Source: Rhodospirillaceae bacterium bin65 (GTDB lineage Bacteria; Pseudomonadota; Alphaproteobacteria; Bin65). Taken from it: a stretch of DNA of 64,000 bases. The stretch spans positions 62,001-126,000 of the forward strand of contig MPMX01000004.1 of the NCBI GenBank assembly GCA_002238725.1, in the 5' to 3' direction. The position numbers and the translations under genes were made by a program. The notes beneath the pieces are model-generated. The model was not told the origin of the DNA, searched no databases, and saw only the letters and a list, made by a program, of their open reading frames with translations. Positions 39,975-48,976 of the stretch are shown here, one piece after another; position 1 is the first letter of the stretch, and each line of letters opens with the position of its first letter.

Positions 39975-42732
39975 GGCCGGCCTCCTGCGCGGCGAGAAGG
40001 GCTTCGCGGACCCGGTGCGGCGTCGCCGGCGCGCGGCGCAGCCGGACGCCGGTCGCATGGTGGACCGCGTTGAAGATCGCCGGCGCCGTCGGGATCAGCG
40101 CCTGTTCGCCGATTCCCTTGGCGCCGTAGGGGCCGAGCGGCTCCGGATCTTCGATCAGGATCGTATCGATCGGCGGAATGTCGCCGAAGGTCGGAATCAG
40201 GTAGTCGTGGAGGTTTTCCGTCCGGCCCGGGATGTATTCCTCCATCAGCGCAAGGCCGAGGCCCTGGGCGACGCCGCCGTGGATCTGCCCTTCCAGCAGG
40301 GTCGGGTTGACGGCGCGACCGACATCGTGGGCCGCCACGATGCGCCGGACCTTGATCGTCCCCAGTTCGATGTCGATGTCGACGACCGCGAGATGGGCGC
40401 CGAAGCCGTAGGTCGCGTAGGGCACGCCCTGTCCGTCCGCGTCGAGCGGCTTCGTCGGCGGATCGAAAGTGCCGTCGGCGGCAAGCACGTCGCCTTCGGC
40501 GTCCTGCGTCATCGCCCGCAGATCGAGGGTCCGTTCGGCGTCGCCGTCGCGCAGCACAATCCGCCCGTCGCCGATCTCCAGTGCCGCCGCCGGGCCGACA
40601 TTGGCCAGGCGCAGGATTTTCGCCCGCAATTCCTCGCCTGCAATCTGGGTCGCGCGACCGGAGACGAAAGTCTGGCGCGAGGCTGAAGATTTGCCGGCGT
40701 CGGCGGTCCGGTCGGTGTCGCCGGCGACGTTGGCGATCCGCTCGACCGGCACGCCGAGCGCGTCGGCGGCGATCTGGGGCATGATCGTGTTCGGCCCCTG
40801 CCCCATGTCCATCGCGCCGTTGTAAAGCGTGACCTGGCCGTCGGCCGAGATGCCGAGCTTCATGGTCGACGGGTTGGACATCGAGGTGTTGCCGCAGCCG
40901 TACCACATGCCGGCAACGCCGACGCCCCGGCGCAGCGGACCGCCGGCCCGGTTGATCCGCGCCGCTTCCGCGCGCTCCCGGTCCCAGTCCGCCTGCAGCG
41001 CCTCGAAACAGTCGGCGAGGCCGGCGCTGTGCTCCAGAACCTGGCCGGAGGAGGTTTCGTCGCCCCTGCGGATCGCGTTCCTGAGCCGGAAGGCGAGCGG
41101 ATCGATGCCGCACTGCCCGCCGAGATCGTCGAGCAGGGCCTCGTTGGCGATCGCCGATTGCGGCACGCCGAAGCCGCGGAACGCGCCCGACGGCGGCGCG
41201 TTGGTCAGCCAGGCGCAGCTCGTGTTTTTCACATGCGGAATGACATAGGGCCCCGTCGCGTGGACCGGCACCCGGTCGGCGACCGTCGGGCCCCAGGAGG
41301 CGTAGGCGCCGCTGTCGAAGTCGCCGTGAAATTCGTAGGCGGTCAGCCTGCCGTCCGCGGTGCAGCCGGCGCGCGCCCGGATGTCTGCCGGATGGCGCTT
41401 GGTCGACGATGCCATGCTTTCGGGCCGCGTATAGGTACAGCGCACGGGCACGCCCAGCGTCCAGGCGGCGAGTGCGATCAGCGGCTGGACGGAAAGATCC
41501 AGCTTGCCGCCGAAGCCGCCGCCGCAGGCTGTCGGGATGATCCGCACCTGCTCCTCGCCGATGCCGAGGATCATGGCGGTCTCGTCCCGGTCCATATAGG
41601 GCGACTGCGTGGAGACGTGGATTTCGAGGCGGTCGCCAATGCGGCGCGCCCAGCCGGCCTCCGGCTCGATATAGGCATGTTCGACGAAACTAGTCCGCCA
41701 TGCACCTTCGGCGACGAAATCTGCGTCGGCGAAGCCCCGTTCGATATCGCCCTTGACGACCCGGCCGCGCGCCAGGACGTTGCCGTCCCGCCCGGCCTGC
41801 ACGATAGCGGCGCCGTCGGCAGACGCACCGGCTATGCCGGTAACCGGCGCTTCCTCGTGCCAGGAAACCGGCAGGTCTTCGTCGCGCAGCGCCGCGACCG
41901 CGCCGGCGTTGCCCACAACCGCGAGCACGGCTTCGCCCCTGTAGCGCACGATCCGGTCCGCCAGCACCGGCTGGTCCTTGCCCACCGGATAGACGCCGAA
42001 GGCGTTGCTGCCCGGGATGTCGGCGGCGGTCAGCACGGCGGCGATGCCGGGCCGCACCGCCCGGAAGGCCTCCAGGTCGCCGGTCTCGAACCGGCCGCGT
42101 GCGATCGGCGAACGGACGACCCGCAACGTCAGCGCATCCGGTGGCGCGAAATCCGCGCCGAACACGTCGCCGCCCGTGACCTTGGGCACGCCGTCGAGCC
42201 GGGCGACCCGGGCGCCGACAGCGGCGCCGGTCCCGGCCGCAGTGTCGGATGCGGCGCAGGTCCGGTCGCCGGCAACGTCGAGCACGGCCTCGACGATCTT
42301 GCGATAGCCGGTGCAGCGGCACAGCACGCCGCCGAGCGCATCGGTCGTTTCCTCTTCGGTCGGCGACGGGTTGCGGTCGAGCAGGTCGCGCGCCGCCATC
42401 AGCATGCCCGGCGTGCAGATGCCGCACTGGGCTGCGCCGTGGCGCAGGAAGGTAGCCTGGAGGTCCGAGAGCGCGCCGTCCCGCGCCAGTCCCTCGACCG
42501 TGGTCACGTTCCGCCCGGCGGCCTGGGCGACCGGGACCATGCAGGCGCAGATCTGCTCGCCGTCGAGCAGCACGGTGCAGGCGCCGCAATCGCCGGCGTC
42601 GCAGCCGACCTTGGTGCCGGTCAGCCCGAGTTCGCAGCGCAGGGCGTCGGCCAGCCGGGTCGCCGAAGGGCTGCGCAGCGCGGTTTCCGCGCCGTTGACC
42701 GTCAGTGTCGTCGCGGCCGCGGCGATGTTCAT
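39967..42732 (-). CDS. Molybdenum hydroxylase: fused 2Fe-2S and molybdopterin subunits
   Basis: Encodes 921 aa. Residues 1-150 are a CoxS-type domain with plant-type cluster C44, C49, C52, C64 (GCDAGDCGACTV) and second cluster C103, C106, C138, C140 (QCGICTPGM, LCRCTGYRK). Residues 175-921 are the large subunit with TACGGGFGGKLDLSVQP, PPSGAFRGFGVPQ, GAMDMGQGPNTI and active-site glutamate in PYGAKGIGEQA. Fusion of small and large subunits is less common than separate genes. It sits in an operon with the FAD subunit (overlap ATGA), suggesting hydroxylation of a pyridine-type ring such as nicotinate to 6-hydroxynicotinate. Confidence 0.92.
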   Translation of the reverse strand: MNIAAAATTLTVNGAETALRSPSATRLADALRCELGLTGTKVGCDAGDCGACTVLLDGEQICACMVPVAQAAGRNVTTVEGLARDGALSDLQATFLRHGAAQCGICTPGMLMAARDLLDRNPSPTEEETTDALGGVLCRCTGYRKIVEAVLDVAGDRTCAASDTAAGTGAAVGARVARLDGVPKVTGGDVFGADFAPPDALTLRVVRSPIARGRFETGDLEAFRAVRPGIAAVLTAADIPGSNAFGVYPVGKDQPVLADRIVRYRGEAVLAVVGNAGAVAALRDEDLPVSWHEEAPVTGIAGASADGAAIVQAGRDGNVLARGRVVKGDIERGFADADFVAEGAWRTSFVEHAYIEPEAGWARRIGDRLEIHVSTQSPYMDRDETAMILGIGEEQVRIIPTACGGGFGGKLDLSVQPLIALAAWTLGVPVRCTYTRPESMASSTKRHPADIRARAGCTADGRLTAYEFHGDFDSGAYASWGPTVADRVPVHATGPYVIPHVKNTSCAWLTNAPPSGAFRGFGVPQSAIANEALLDDLGGQCGIDPLAFRLRNAIRRGDETSSGQVLEHSAGLADCFEALQADWDRERAEAARINRAGGPLRRGVGVAGMWYGCGNTSMSNPSTMKLGISADGQVTLYNGAMDMGQGPNTIMPQIAADALGVPVERIANVAGDTDRTADAGKSSASRQTFVSGRATQIAGEELRAKILRLANVGPAAALEIGDGRIVLRDGDAERTLDLRAMTQDAEGDVLAADGTFDPPTKPLDADGQGVPYATYGFGAHLAVVDIDIELGTIKVRRIVAAHDVGRAVNPTLLEGQIHGGVAQGLGLALMEEYIPGRTENLHDYLIPTFGDIPPIDTILIEDPEPLGPYGAKGIGEQALIPTAPAIFNAVHHATGVRLRRAPATPHRVREALLAAQEAGHA

Positions 42733-43583
42733 GCCGCCTCTCCCATCCGCCGGCCCAGGTTCGACAGGCCGCGGCGCAGCATCGTGGCCGTGGCGTCGAG
42801 CCGGTATCCGGCCGAGCCGCGCACGTCGTCGATCGGTGAAAGCACCGTTTCGACCGGTTCGGCAGAAACTGCCTCGCCCAACGCAGCGTCCAGCGACTTG
42901 CCTTTGAGCGCGGCCTCCAGCGCCGGCAGCCGCCGGGCCACCGGGGAACAGGCGCCGACCGCGATCCGTGCGTCGCCGACGGCATCGCCATCCGGCACCA
43001 GGACGATGCCGATCATGACGATGGAAATGACGAGATATCGCCGCGCGCCGAGCTTGAGGAAGGCGCTGGCCGCCGCGTCGGGCAGTTTCGGCACCAGCAC
43101 GGCGGTGACGATCTCCCGCGCGTCCAGCGCCGTGGTCCGGTTGCCGGTTAGGAACTCCGTCACGGGCAGGCGCCGCACGCTGTCGGCGGCGGACAACTCG
43201 ACCTCGGCCTCCAGCGCCGCCAGGTTCGGCGCGCCGTCGGCCGCCGGCGAGGCGTTGCACAAATTGCCGGCGATCGTCCCGGCATTCTGGATCTGGACCC
43301 CGCCGACCTCGCGCGCCGCGTCCTTGAGGCCGTCGAAACAGGCCGGCAGATCGGCCCGGATCAAGTCCGTCCAGGTGGCGAGCGCGCCGATGCGCCAACG
43401 GTCGCCCTCATCGGCGATGCCGCGCAGGTCGGCAATGCCTGTCAGGTCGAGCAGATCGTCGTCGAGCGGCCGACCGACCCGGGCGGGGTAAAAGTCAGTG
43501 CCGCCGGCCAGCACGGTCAGCGGCCGGCGCTGCAGGGCGTCCAGCGCTTCTTCGAGATTGTCCGGGCGTAGATACACCGACAT
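42729..43583 (-). CDS. FAD-binding medium subunit of the molybdenum hydroxylase
   Basis: CoxM-type, 284 aa. First FAD motif TVLAGGTDFYPARVG, second motif QNAGTIAGNLCNASPAADGA, and the C-terminal CO-dehydrogenase flavoprotein domain with GARRYLVISIVMIGIVL. First gene of the operon downstream of the palindromic operator. Transfers electrons from the 2Fe-2S centres to an acceptor. Confidence 0.92.
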   Translation of the reverse strand: MSVYLRPDNLEEALDALQRRPLTVLAGGTDFYPARVGRPLDDDLLDLTGIADLRGIADEGDRWRIGALATWTDLIRADLPACFDGLKDAAREVGGVQIQNAGTIAGNLCNASPAADGAPNLAALEAEVELSAADSVRRLPVTEFLTGNRTTALDAREIVTAVLVPKLPDAAASAFLKLGARRYLVISIVMIGIVLVPDGDAVGDARIAVGACSPVARRLPALEAALKGKSLDAALGEAVSAEPVETVLSPIDDVRGSAGYRLDATATMLRRGLSNLGRRMGEAA

Positions 43584-43631
43584 CCCCGTTCCTACCCGAC
43601 CGTTTCCGTCAGCCCGAATATAAGGTCAAAC

Positions 43632-43649
43632 TTGTTTGTATACGAACAA
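43632..43649. promoter_or_regulatory. MarR-type palindromic operator
   Basis: TTGTTTGTATACGAACAA is an 18-bp palindrome with one mismatched pair, 48 bases upstream of the FAD-subunit start and between it and the marR stop. Size and symmetry fit MarR-family operators. It is in the right place to control the molybdenum-hydroxylase operon. Confidence 0.7.
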
Positions 43650-43689
43650 TTTTTCCGATCATATCCAACCTGCCGCCGCCGTGCAAGTA

Positions 43690-44112
43690 TCAAATGATTT
43701 TCTCAAGCAGCCGCAACAATGTCGCCCGTTCGCGCGGCGACAGCGGGTCCAGCGTTTCCGCCGTGACGCCGAAGCCGTCCTTCTGCGCCGCCGCCAGCAA
43801 TGCCGCGCCGGCCTCGGTCAGCCGCCACTGGGTGCGCCGCCGGTCTTCCTGGTCCGCCCGTCCCGCGATCAGGCCGCGTTCGGAGAGGCGGCCGATCACC
43901 CCTTTCATCGTCGCCGGGTCCATCGCGGTCAACCGGCCGAGCCGGTTCTGCGAGACCTCGTCCTCGTCGGCGATCTTGGCGAGCGCGGCGAACTGGGTCG
44001 GCGTCAGGCCGTGCCCGGCGAAGCGCGCCGAGAAGATCGCAGTCGCCCGCTGATGCGCCCGTCGCAGCAGGAAGCCGATCTGCTCCTCCAGCCGATAGCC
44101 GCCGGCGCTCAC
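43690..44112 (-). CDS. MarR-family transcriptional regulator
   Basis: Encodes 140 aa. The winged helix contains LTPTQFAALAKIADEDEVSQ, then RLGRLTAMDPATMKGVIGRL (recognition helix) and the wing ADQEDRRRTQWRLTEAG, with DRR typical of MarR. Six bases after the ligase stop, so the two are co-transcribed. Probably senses a pathway intermediate or its CoA ester and represses the operon at 43583. Confidence 0.92.
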   Translation of the reverse strand: MSAGGYRLEEQIGFLLRRAHQRATAIFSARFAGHGLTPTQFAALAKIADEDEVSQNRLGRLTAMDPATMKGVIGRLSERGLIAGRADQEDRRRTQWRLTEAGAALLAAAQKDGFGVTAETLDPLSPRERATLLRLLEKII

Positions 44113-44118
44113 CGCCCC

Positions 44119-45777
44119 CTACTCCGCGTTCGCGCGGTCGCGCAGTTCGACGCGGCGGATCTTGCCGGAGATGGTCTTCGGCAGTTCCGGGACGAAAGCG
44201 ATCTCGCGCGGATATTTGTAGGGCGCGGTCGTCGCCTTGACGAAATTCTGCAGGGTTTCGGCCATCGCCTCGCCGGGCTCGAAGCCCTCGGCCAGCACGA
44301 CGAAAGCCTTGACGATCTCGCCGCGCAATTCGTCCTTCTTGCCGACGACCGCGGATTCGACGACCGATTCGTGCTCGATCAGGGCGCTTTCGACCTCGAA
44401 CGGGCTGATCCGGTAGCCGGCCGAGGAGATCAGGTCGTCGGCCCGGCCGACGAACCAGATATAGCCGTCGGCATCCCGGGTCGCCGTATCGCCGGTGTAG
44501 TACCAGCCGTGGCGGAAGCATTTGGCGTTGGCCGCATCGTCCTCGTAATAGCCGTGGAACAGGCCGGGCGGCCAGGCGTCGCCGTCGGTCCGCACCGCGA
44601 TATGGCCGACCTCGTCGTCCGGCAGGCGGTTGCCGCTATCGTCGACGATGTCGACCTCCATGCCCGGCACCGGCTTGCCCATGGAGCCGGGCCGGACCTC
44701 GACGCCGGGGAAGTTGGCGACCAGGTTGACGGTCTCGGTCTGGCCGTAGCCGTCGTGGGGGACGGTGCCGGTGGCGTCCTTCCAGGCGCGCACCGCCTCG
44801 GGATTGAGCGGCTCGCCGGCGCTGATCGAGTGGCGGATCGACGACAGGTCGTAGGCTGACAGGTCCATCTGGATGAAGGCGCGGAACACGGTCGGCGGCG
44901 CGCACACCGTCGTGATGCCGTGCTCGGCGAACAGGCGCAGATGGGCGTCGGCGTCGAAACCCGGGCCGGGATTATAGAGCATCACCGCCGTGCCGAGCTG
45001 CCACTGGCCGAACAGCTTGCCCCAGGCGGCCTTGGCCCAGCCAGTGTCGCTCATCGTCCAGTGCAGGTCGTCCTCACGCAAATCGTGCCAGTAGCGCGCG
45101 GTCAGGGTGTGGGCGATGGCGTAGCTGTGGTCCCGCGGCACCAGCTTCGGGAACGCCGTGGTGCCGGAGGTGAAATAGGCCAGCATCATCTCGTCGTTGC
45201 GGGTCGGCTCGACCGCGCTGCGGTCCAGCCGGTCGCTCGCCGCCGCGCAGGCGGACTCGCAATGAGTCCAATCGCAAGGCAGGTCGCCGTGCGGCGCGCC
45301 GATCACGATCACCCGCTCCAGGGTCGGGCACTTGTCGCGCACCGCCTCGATCTTCGCGATATGGTCCGCGGTGATGATGGCGAGGCGCGCCCGCGCCCTG
45401 TTGATGCGGTATTCGATATCCTTGGGCTGGAGCAGGTTGGTGCCCGGCATGGCGATCACACCGAGCTTGATGCAACCGATCATGGCCTCGTACCAGGCCG
45501 GGATGCGCGGGATCATCATGAAGGCGAAATCGCCCTTGGCCGCGCCAATGCCGCGCAGCATGTTGGCGAAGCGGTTGGACGAAGCGGAAAGATCGGAGAA
45601 CGTCCAGGTCGCCTGTTCGCCGGTGTTGGCGTCGGCATAGACGAAGGCCGTCTTGTCCCGTTCGGCGGCCCGGCGGTCGATCAGGTCGAAGCCGAAATTG
45701 TAGAATTCCGGCGCCGGCAGCCGCACACCTTCGGCAGCCGCGGTCGCGTAATCGGGCAGGTCGATATAGCCGGTCAT
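44119..45777 (-). CDS. AMP-dependent acyl-CoA ligase (medium-chain/aryl type)
   Basis: Encodes 552 aa. Adenylate motif MLAYFTSGTTAFPKLV, A5 motif DGYGQTETVNLVANFPG, A7 YYTGDTATRDADGYIWFVG, A8 GRADDLISSAGYRISPFEVE, and the catalytic lysine in LPKTISGKIRRVEL. The sequence style fits the ACSM/benzoate-CoA-ligase-like group. Likely activates a carboxylic acid of the pathway with CoA and ATP. Heads the ligase-marR pair of the catabolic block. Confidence 0.92.
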   Translation of the reverse strand: MTGYIDLPDYATAAAEGVRLPAPEFYNFGFDLIDRRAAERDKTAFVYADANTGEQATWTFSDLSASSNRFANMLRGIGAAKGDFAFMMIPRIPAWYEAMIGCIKLGVIAMPGTNLLQPKDIEYRINRARARLAIITADHIAKIEAVRDKCPTLERVIVIGAPHGDLPCDWTHCESACAAASDRLDRSAVEPTRNDEMMLAYFTSGTTAFPKLVPRDHSYAIAHTLTARYWHDLREDDLHWTMSDTGWAKAAWGKLFGQWQLGTAVMLYNPGPGFDADAHLRLFAEHGITTVCAPPTVFRAFIQMDLSAYDLSSIRHSISAGEPLNPEAVRAWKDATGTVPHDGYGQTETVNLVANFPGVEVRPGSMGKPVPGMEVDIVDDSGNRLPDDEVGHIAVRTDGDAWPPGLFHGYYEDDAANAKCFRHGWYYTGDTATRDADGYIWFVGRADDLISSAGYRISPFEVESALIEHESVVESAVVGKKDELRGEIVKAFVVLAEGFEPGEAMAETLQNFVKATTAPYKYPREIAFVPELPKTISGKIRRVELRDRANAE

Positions 45778-45890
45778 GGAGGCTCCGGGGGTCGGTCAAC
45801 GGGCGGGAATCTCGTGGCCTGCCGCCGGGACAGAGTCAAGCGGCGATGGTGTCCGGCGGCGCGCGCTTCTCCACGCACTGCTCACCCATT

Positions 45891-45932
45891 GCCGCCCCGG
45901 ACGAAGCGCAGCGACGATCCGGGGCCCAGAGC
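45891..45932. repeat. Intergenic palindromic repeat
   Basis: GCCGCCCCGGACGAAGCGCA followed by GCGACGATCCGGGGC is a copy of the repeat family also at 17056, 24791, 29661 and 58431. It lies between the ligase gene and tRNA-Lys. No gene was found in 45778-46218. Confidence 0.65.
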
Positions 45933-46218
45933 CACGGTCCCCGAACCCACGGGTCCCCACTGGTCCCCGGCTCTCCCTCCGGTCGGCCGGGGTGACATGA
46001 TTCGGTAAATTTGGCGAGATGCCGTGCGCCCTTGCGGGCCGAATCGATTCGACCCGGCCACAGCCAGCTCGCCGCCGCGTCGGCGCCGGCTTCGCTTGAC
46101 GCCCCAACGGCCGGTTCTTATGTTCCGCTCCGCCGATGCCGGGCCGAAGCATGCCATTTACGAAGCCCCGCGCCGCAGCCGGCCGGCGGCCCCGCGAACC
46201 GTTCCGCCGCCGCCTTGG

Positions 46219-46294
46219 GCGCCCATAGCTCAGTTGGTAGAGCAACTGACTTTTAATCAGTAGGTCACAGGTTCGAATCCTGTTGGGCGTACCA
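46219..46294 (+). tRNA. tRNA-Lys (anticodon TTT)
   Basis: 76 bases including an encoded CCA. Acceptor GCGCCCA pairs with TGGGCGT (first pair G-U). D-arm GCTCAGTTGGTAGAGC, anticodon stem CTGAC/GTCAG-like around loop TTTTAAT with anticodon TTT, variable region TAGGT, T-arm ACAGGTTCGAATCCTGT. Just upstream of a lower-GC island, so it is a candidate integration site, although no duplicated tRNA end was found. Confidence 0.95.
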
Positions 46295-46409
46295 AAAAAA
46301 CAGTAATTTTGAGAATTTATGATCAGTGCCATAGTGACAATTTCACGGAATGCTGCAGCAAAATGGCCGATGGGCGGTTCGTATAGGGAAGCCCGAGAAC
46401 GGTAACGAT

Positions 46410-46898
46410 ATGGAATCGATTGGCTCAGTACACAAGCTCTTGTTCCTAGGGTTGGGACTGACACGAAAATGCCCAACCGAGCATCAAGACTCACATACTA
46501 TTGTAGAGCCGGACGGAGTAAAAACCAGCCGCCGGAACATCATCGCGCTCGCAGGCTTGCTTGTACTGGCCGGATTTTCCGGCGCTGATCCTAGTGACCT
46601 GGACGTGTTTAGCGTGAAACTTGGCAACGGTGTCCGGGGAGTGATGGTAGTAGTTACAGCTGTAATCGCAGTCCAATTTTATTGGTACTATTTGCGATAC
46701 TGCCATTTGAAAGATGATGGCATGATTGAAGGTAATCCTAAAAAGCCCGGTAGTAATTTTTTAGCAATAAATGCAGTGAGTGAGGTTACTCTTGAGCAAA
46801 AAACTGCCAATTTGATTTCAAATTGGGTTGCATTTTTGCTTACGGTTACTTCTTGGTATTTCGTCGGTTGTTGGGTCGTTGTTGCACTAAGGAGCTGA
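46410..46898 (+). CDS. Small membrane protein, unknown
   Basis: Start is uncertain between 46350 and ATG 46410. From 46410 it is 162 aa with TM-like segments NIIALAGLLVLAGFSGA, VRGVMVVVTAVIAVQFYWYY and SNWVAFLLTVTSWYFVGCWV. The motif SGADPSDLDVFSVKLGNG between the first two is reminiscent of other membrane proteins of unknown function that I have seen in alphaproteobacteria. Base composition is distinctly AT-richer than the flanking catabolic genes, consistent with acquired DNA next to the tRNA. No function is proposed. Confidence 0.7.
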   Translation: MESIGSVHKLLFLGLGLTRKCPTEHQDSHTIVEPDGVKTSRRNIIALAGLLVLAGFSGADPSDLDVFSVKLGNGVRGVMVVVTAVIAVQFYWYYLRYCHLKDDGMIEGNPKKPGSNFLAINAVSEVTLEQKTANLISNWVAFLLTVTSWYFVGCWVVVALRS

Positions 46899-47120
46899 AT
46901 TTTCCAAGGCATTCGCACCCTTCAATCGAACGGCGCCGCTGTCCAGAGATCTGAAGACACACAGCAAGCGACCCCATGCCGTCTGCTGGTATCTCCGCCC
47001 ATGCTTGCCGCACGGTTCATTCGGTTTTCATTTTATTTTCGAGCCGCTGATCTCCTTGGCATCGGCGTACGCCAAGTGCAATTGTGCTCCTACGGCCTGT
47101 GCAAAAAATTCACCCAAGCA

Positions 47121-47417
47121 TCATGAGTTGAATCTTGGTGCGCTTCTCGGCACGTTTGTTGCTTGGGATTTCTTTGGCTCTAACGACACTTTGATGTCAA
47201 TCAGAATTAACCGAATATCTATGAGCAAGAATATGAGACCGGTTGTGACAATGCCGACCACCAGACCAGCTATAGCACCGAAAATTGCGCCACTTTGATC
47301 GAAAAAATATGGTTGTGTAGAAAAATAATAACCGCCCAAAATCGCACCAATAGCAATTTGAGAAAAAAGCCAAATCCATGTTCCAATTTCCAGAAGGCCA
47401 ATAATTGTTTTCCTCAT
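47121..47417 (-). CDS. Small membrane protein, unknown
   Basis: Encodes 98 aa with two strong transmembrane segments: IWLFSQIAIGAILGGYYF and AIAGLVVGIVTTGLIFLLID, the latter followed by IRLILIDIKVSLEPKKSQ, a basic cytoplasmic tail. Low-GC like its neighbour. I do not recognise the family. It converges on the 46410 gene. Confidence 0.6.
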   Translation of the reverse strand: MRKTIIGLLEIGTWIWLFSQIAIGAILGGYYFSTQPYFFDQSGAIFGAIAGLVVGIVTTGLIFLLIDIRLILIDIKVSLEPKKSQATNVPRSAPRFNS

Positions 47418-47536
47418 CGTTCTTTTCCATTTGTTGAAACATGAAACAAATATGACGCGCCAGACACCCTCGTCAGATCACCAAACTGATATTGTTATCC
47501 TTTTCGGCGGAGCAATCATAGTCGCGAGACTAACAA

Positions 47537-47870
47537 TCAAGTAGCCTCTTTCGACGCCGGCGGAATCTCCCGCGTCAGCAGGTCGCCCGTCCAGGCCGAT
47601 TCTTCGTAGCTCAGGTCACCGAAGTCCATGCGGCAGACTAGGCAGTTGATACCGGGGCCGGTGGTCAGCGCTGCCATCTTTGTCTGCGTCTGAGCGGGGA
47701 TGCCGGCCATAACGGCGTTCCTCTAGTACGCCGTCCTCGTAGCTGAAATCGCGCCCCTGCCGTCGAATACCCGCCGCTTAATGTCGATCTCGACGAAGCG
47801 GATGGCCTGGCGGGCTGTGCGGCGGACCATCTTGCGAGGCTGCGGCGAGTGCAGCAGGCGGTTGTCCGAC
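47537..47870 (-). pseudogene. Scrambled remnant: LLM-oxidoreductase 3' end joined to Rieske-gene 3' end
   Basis: 47537-47720 in the minus frame reads AGIPAQTQTKMAALTTGPGI, NCLVCRMDFGDLSYEESAWT and GDLLTREIPPAS to a stop, a diverged copy of the C-terminus of the LLM gene at 53475. 47721-47776 resembles its RDFSFEG middle segment. 47777-47870 repeats the C-terminus of the Rieske fusion gene at 50667 (HSPQPRKMVRRTARQAIRF, then VEIDI), nearly identical at DNA level. The pieces are not in their normal order, pointing to duplication and rearrangement. Confidence 0.75.
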
Positions 47871-47884
47871 GTACCGAGGCCACC

Positions 47885-48793
47885 TCAGCCGGTCCAATGC
47901 TCCTGCACTTCTTCCAGCAGCCAATCGCGGAATGCAGCAACTTTTTTTGTCGTGCCATTTCTGGCGCTCAGCAGGTAATAGGAGAATTTCAGTGGTGTTT
48001 TGAGGTCCTGATGAAACGGACAGACAAGCCGCCCGGCGGCAAGATGATCCGCCACCAACCTGTCCCCGATCAAGGCAACGCCCTGACCATCGAGTGCGGC
48101 TTGTACGGCCATGCTTTCTTGCGTGAAATGTGGGCCTCGGGTCGGCTCAATATCATGCAGGCCCGCCGCCATAAGCCACATGCGCCAGCTGGCGTCGGCG
48201 TCTTTCCATTCGACATGCAGGAGAGTGTGGTGACGAAGATCTTCGGGGCGCAACAGAGCATTATCCCCTTCCAGTAGAGCTGGACTGCACACCGGTGTGT
48301 TGAACTGGTTAAACAGAAAATCGACCTGCACCCCTTTGTAGTTGCCAGGCCCGTAGCGCAACGCCACGTCCACTTCGCCGCCGGTGACATCCACCAGGCG
48401 GTCGGTGCCGTCGATCCTGATCTCGATATCGGGGTGTCTGCTGCGAAACCGGTCGAGCCTGGGAACAAGCCACATTGATCCGAACGATGGGCTGACACTG
48501 ATCGTCAGAATCCCGCTATCGCTATAGGCGCGGAGCCGCTTCGCACCCTCCGCCAGCTTGTCGAAACCTTCGGTCAGCGCAGGCAAGGCCACCTGACCCG
48601 CTTCGGTCAACCGGAGCGCGCGGGTCAGTCGGTGAAACAGAGGCACGCCGAGCAGGTCTTCGAGCGCTTTCACCTGGTGGCTCACGGCCGCAGGCGTCAC
48701 GTTCAACTCTTTTGCCGCCAATTTGAAGCTCAGATGGCGAGCGGCCGCTTCAAAGGCACGCAATGCGTTCAGTGGTGGAAGCGGGCGGGTCAT
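47885..48793 (-). CDS. LysR-family regulator, GcvA-like
   Basis: Encodes 302 aa. N-terminal winged helix: LNALRAFEAAARHLSFKLAA, KELNVTPAAVSHQVKALEDL and LGVPLFHRLTRALRLTEAG. The substrate domain has SFGSMWLVPRLDRFRSRHPD and EVDVALRYGPGNYKG, the GcvA-type pattern. Divergent from the EamA transporter, which is its likely target. Confidence 0.92.
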   Translation of the reverse strand: MTRPLPPLNALRAFEAAARHLSFKLAAKELNVTPAAVSHQVKALEDLLGVPLFHRLTRALRLTEAGQVALPALTEGFDKLAEGAKRLRAYSDSGILTISVSPSFGSMWLVPRLDRFRSRHPDIEIRIDGTDRLVDVTGGEVDVALRYGPGNYKGVQVDFLFNQFNTPVCSPALLEGDNALLRPEDLRHHTLLHVEWKDADASWRMWLMAAGLHDIEPTRGPHFTQESMAVQAALDGQGVALIGDRLVADHLAAGRLVCPFHQDLKTPLKFSYYLLSARNGTTKKVAAFRDWLLEEVQEHWTG

Positions 48794-48919
48794 TTGCTAC
48801 ACCTCAGAAAATATAATGTGTTATTCCAATTCTTTTCGTTTGTCGATCATCTTTGTGTTCCATATTTTGGTTTAGAAATTAACAGAAAATCCGAAACCGG
48901 CTGCACGCGCAAGGAGTAT

Positions 48920-48941
48920 CCATAGGTCAGAAAATCTATGG
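48920..48941. promoter_or_regulatory. Inverted repeat in the LysR/EamA intergenic region
   Basis: CCATA (48920-48924) and TATGG (48937-48941) flank a 12-base spacer in the AT-rich divergent region, 36 bases before the transporter ATG. A plausible LysR-type site; the rest of 48794-48976 is AT-rich promoter-like DNA. Confidence 0.35.
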
Positions 48942-48976
48942 TGAAATGGGACCGACAATCGGTTGAGGATCTCCCG

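Noticed and set aside
39967..43398. 1143-codon frame as one molybdenum-hydroxylase polypeptide
   Set aside because: The first 222 codons are a shadow of the FAD-subunit gene; the real start is ATG 42732, coupled to the FAD-subunit stop.
45796..46494. 232-codon minus-strand frame containing PNRIRTCDLLIKSQLLYQLS
   Set aside because: This peptide is the well-known spurious translation antisense to a tRNA gene; the locus is tRNA-Lys.
47781..47978. Plus-strand small genes MSISTKRMAWRAVRRTILR.. at 47781 and 50671
   Set aside because: Both are antisense translations of the Rieske gene 3' end and its duplicated fragment; their similarity reflects the duplication, not a gene family.
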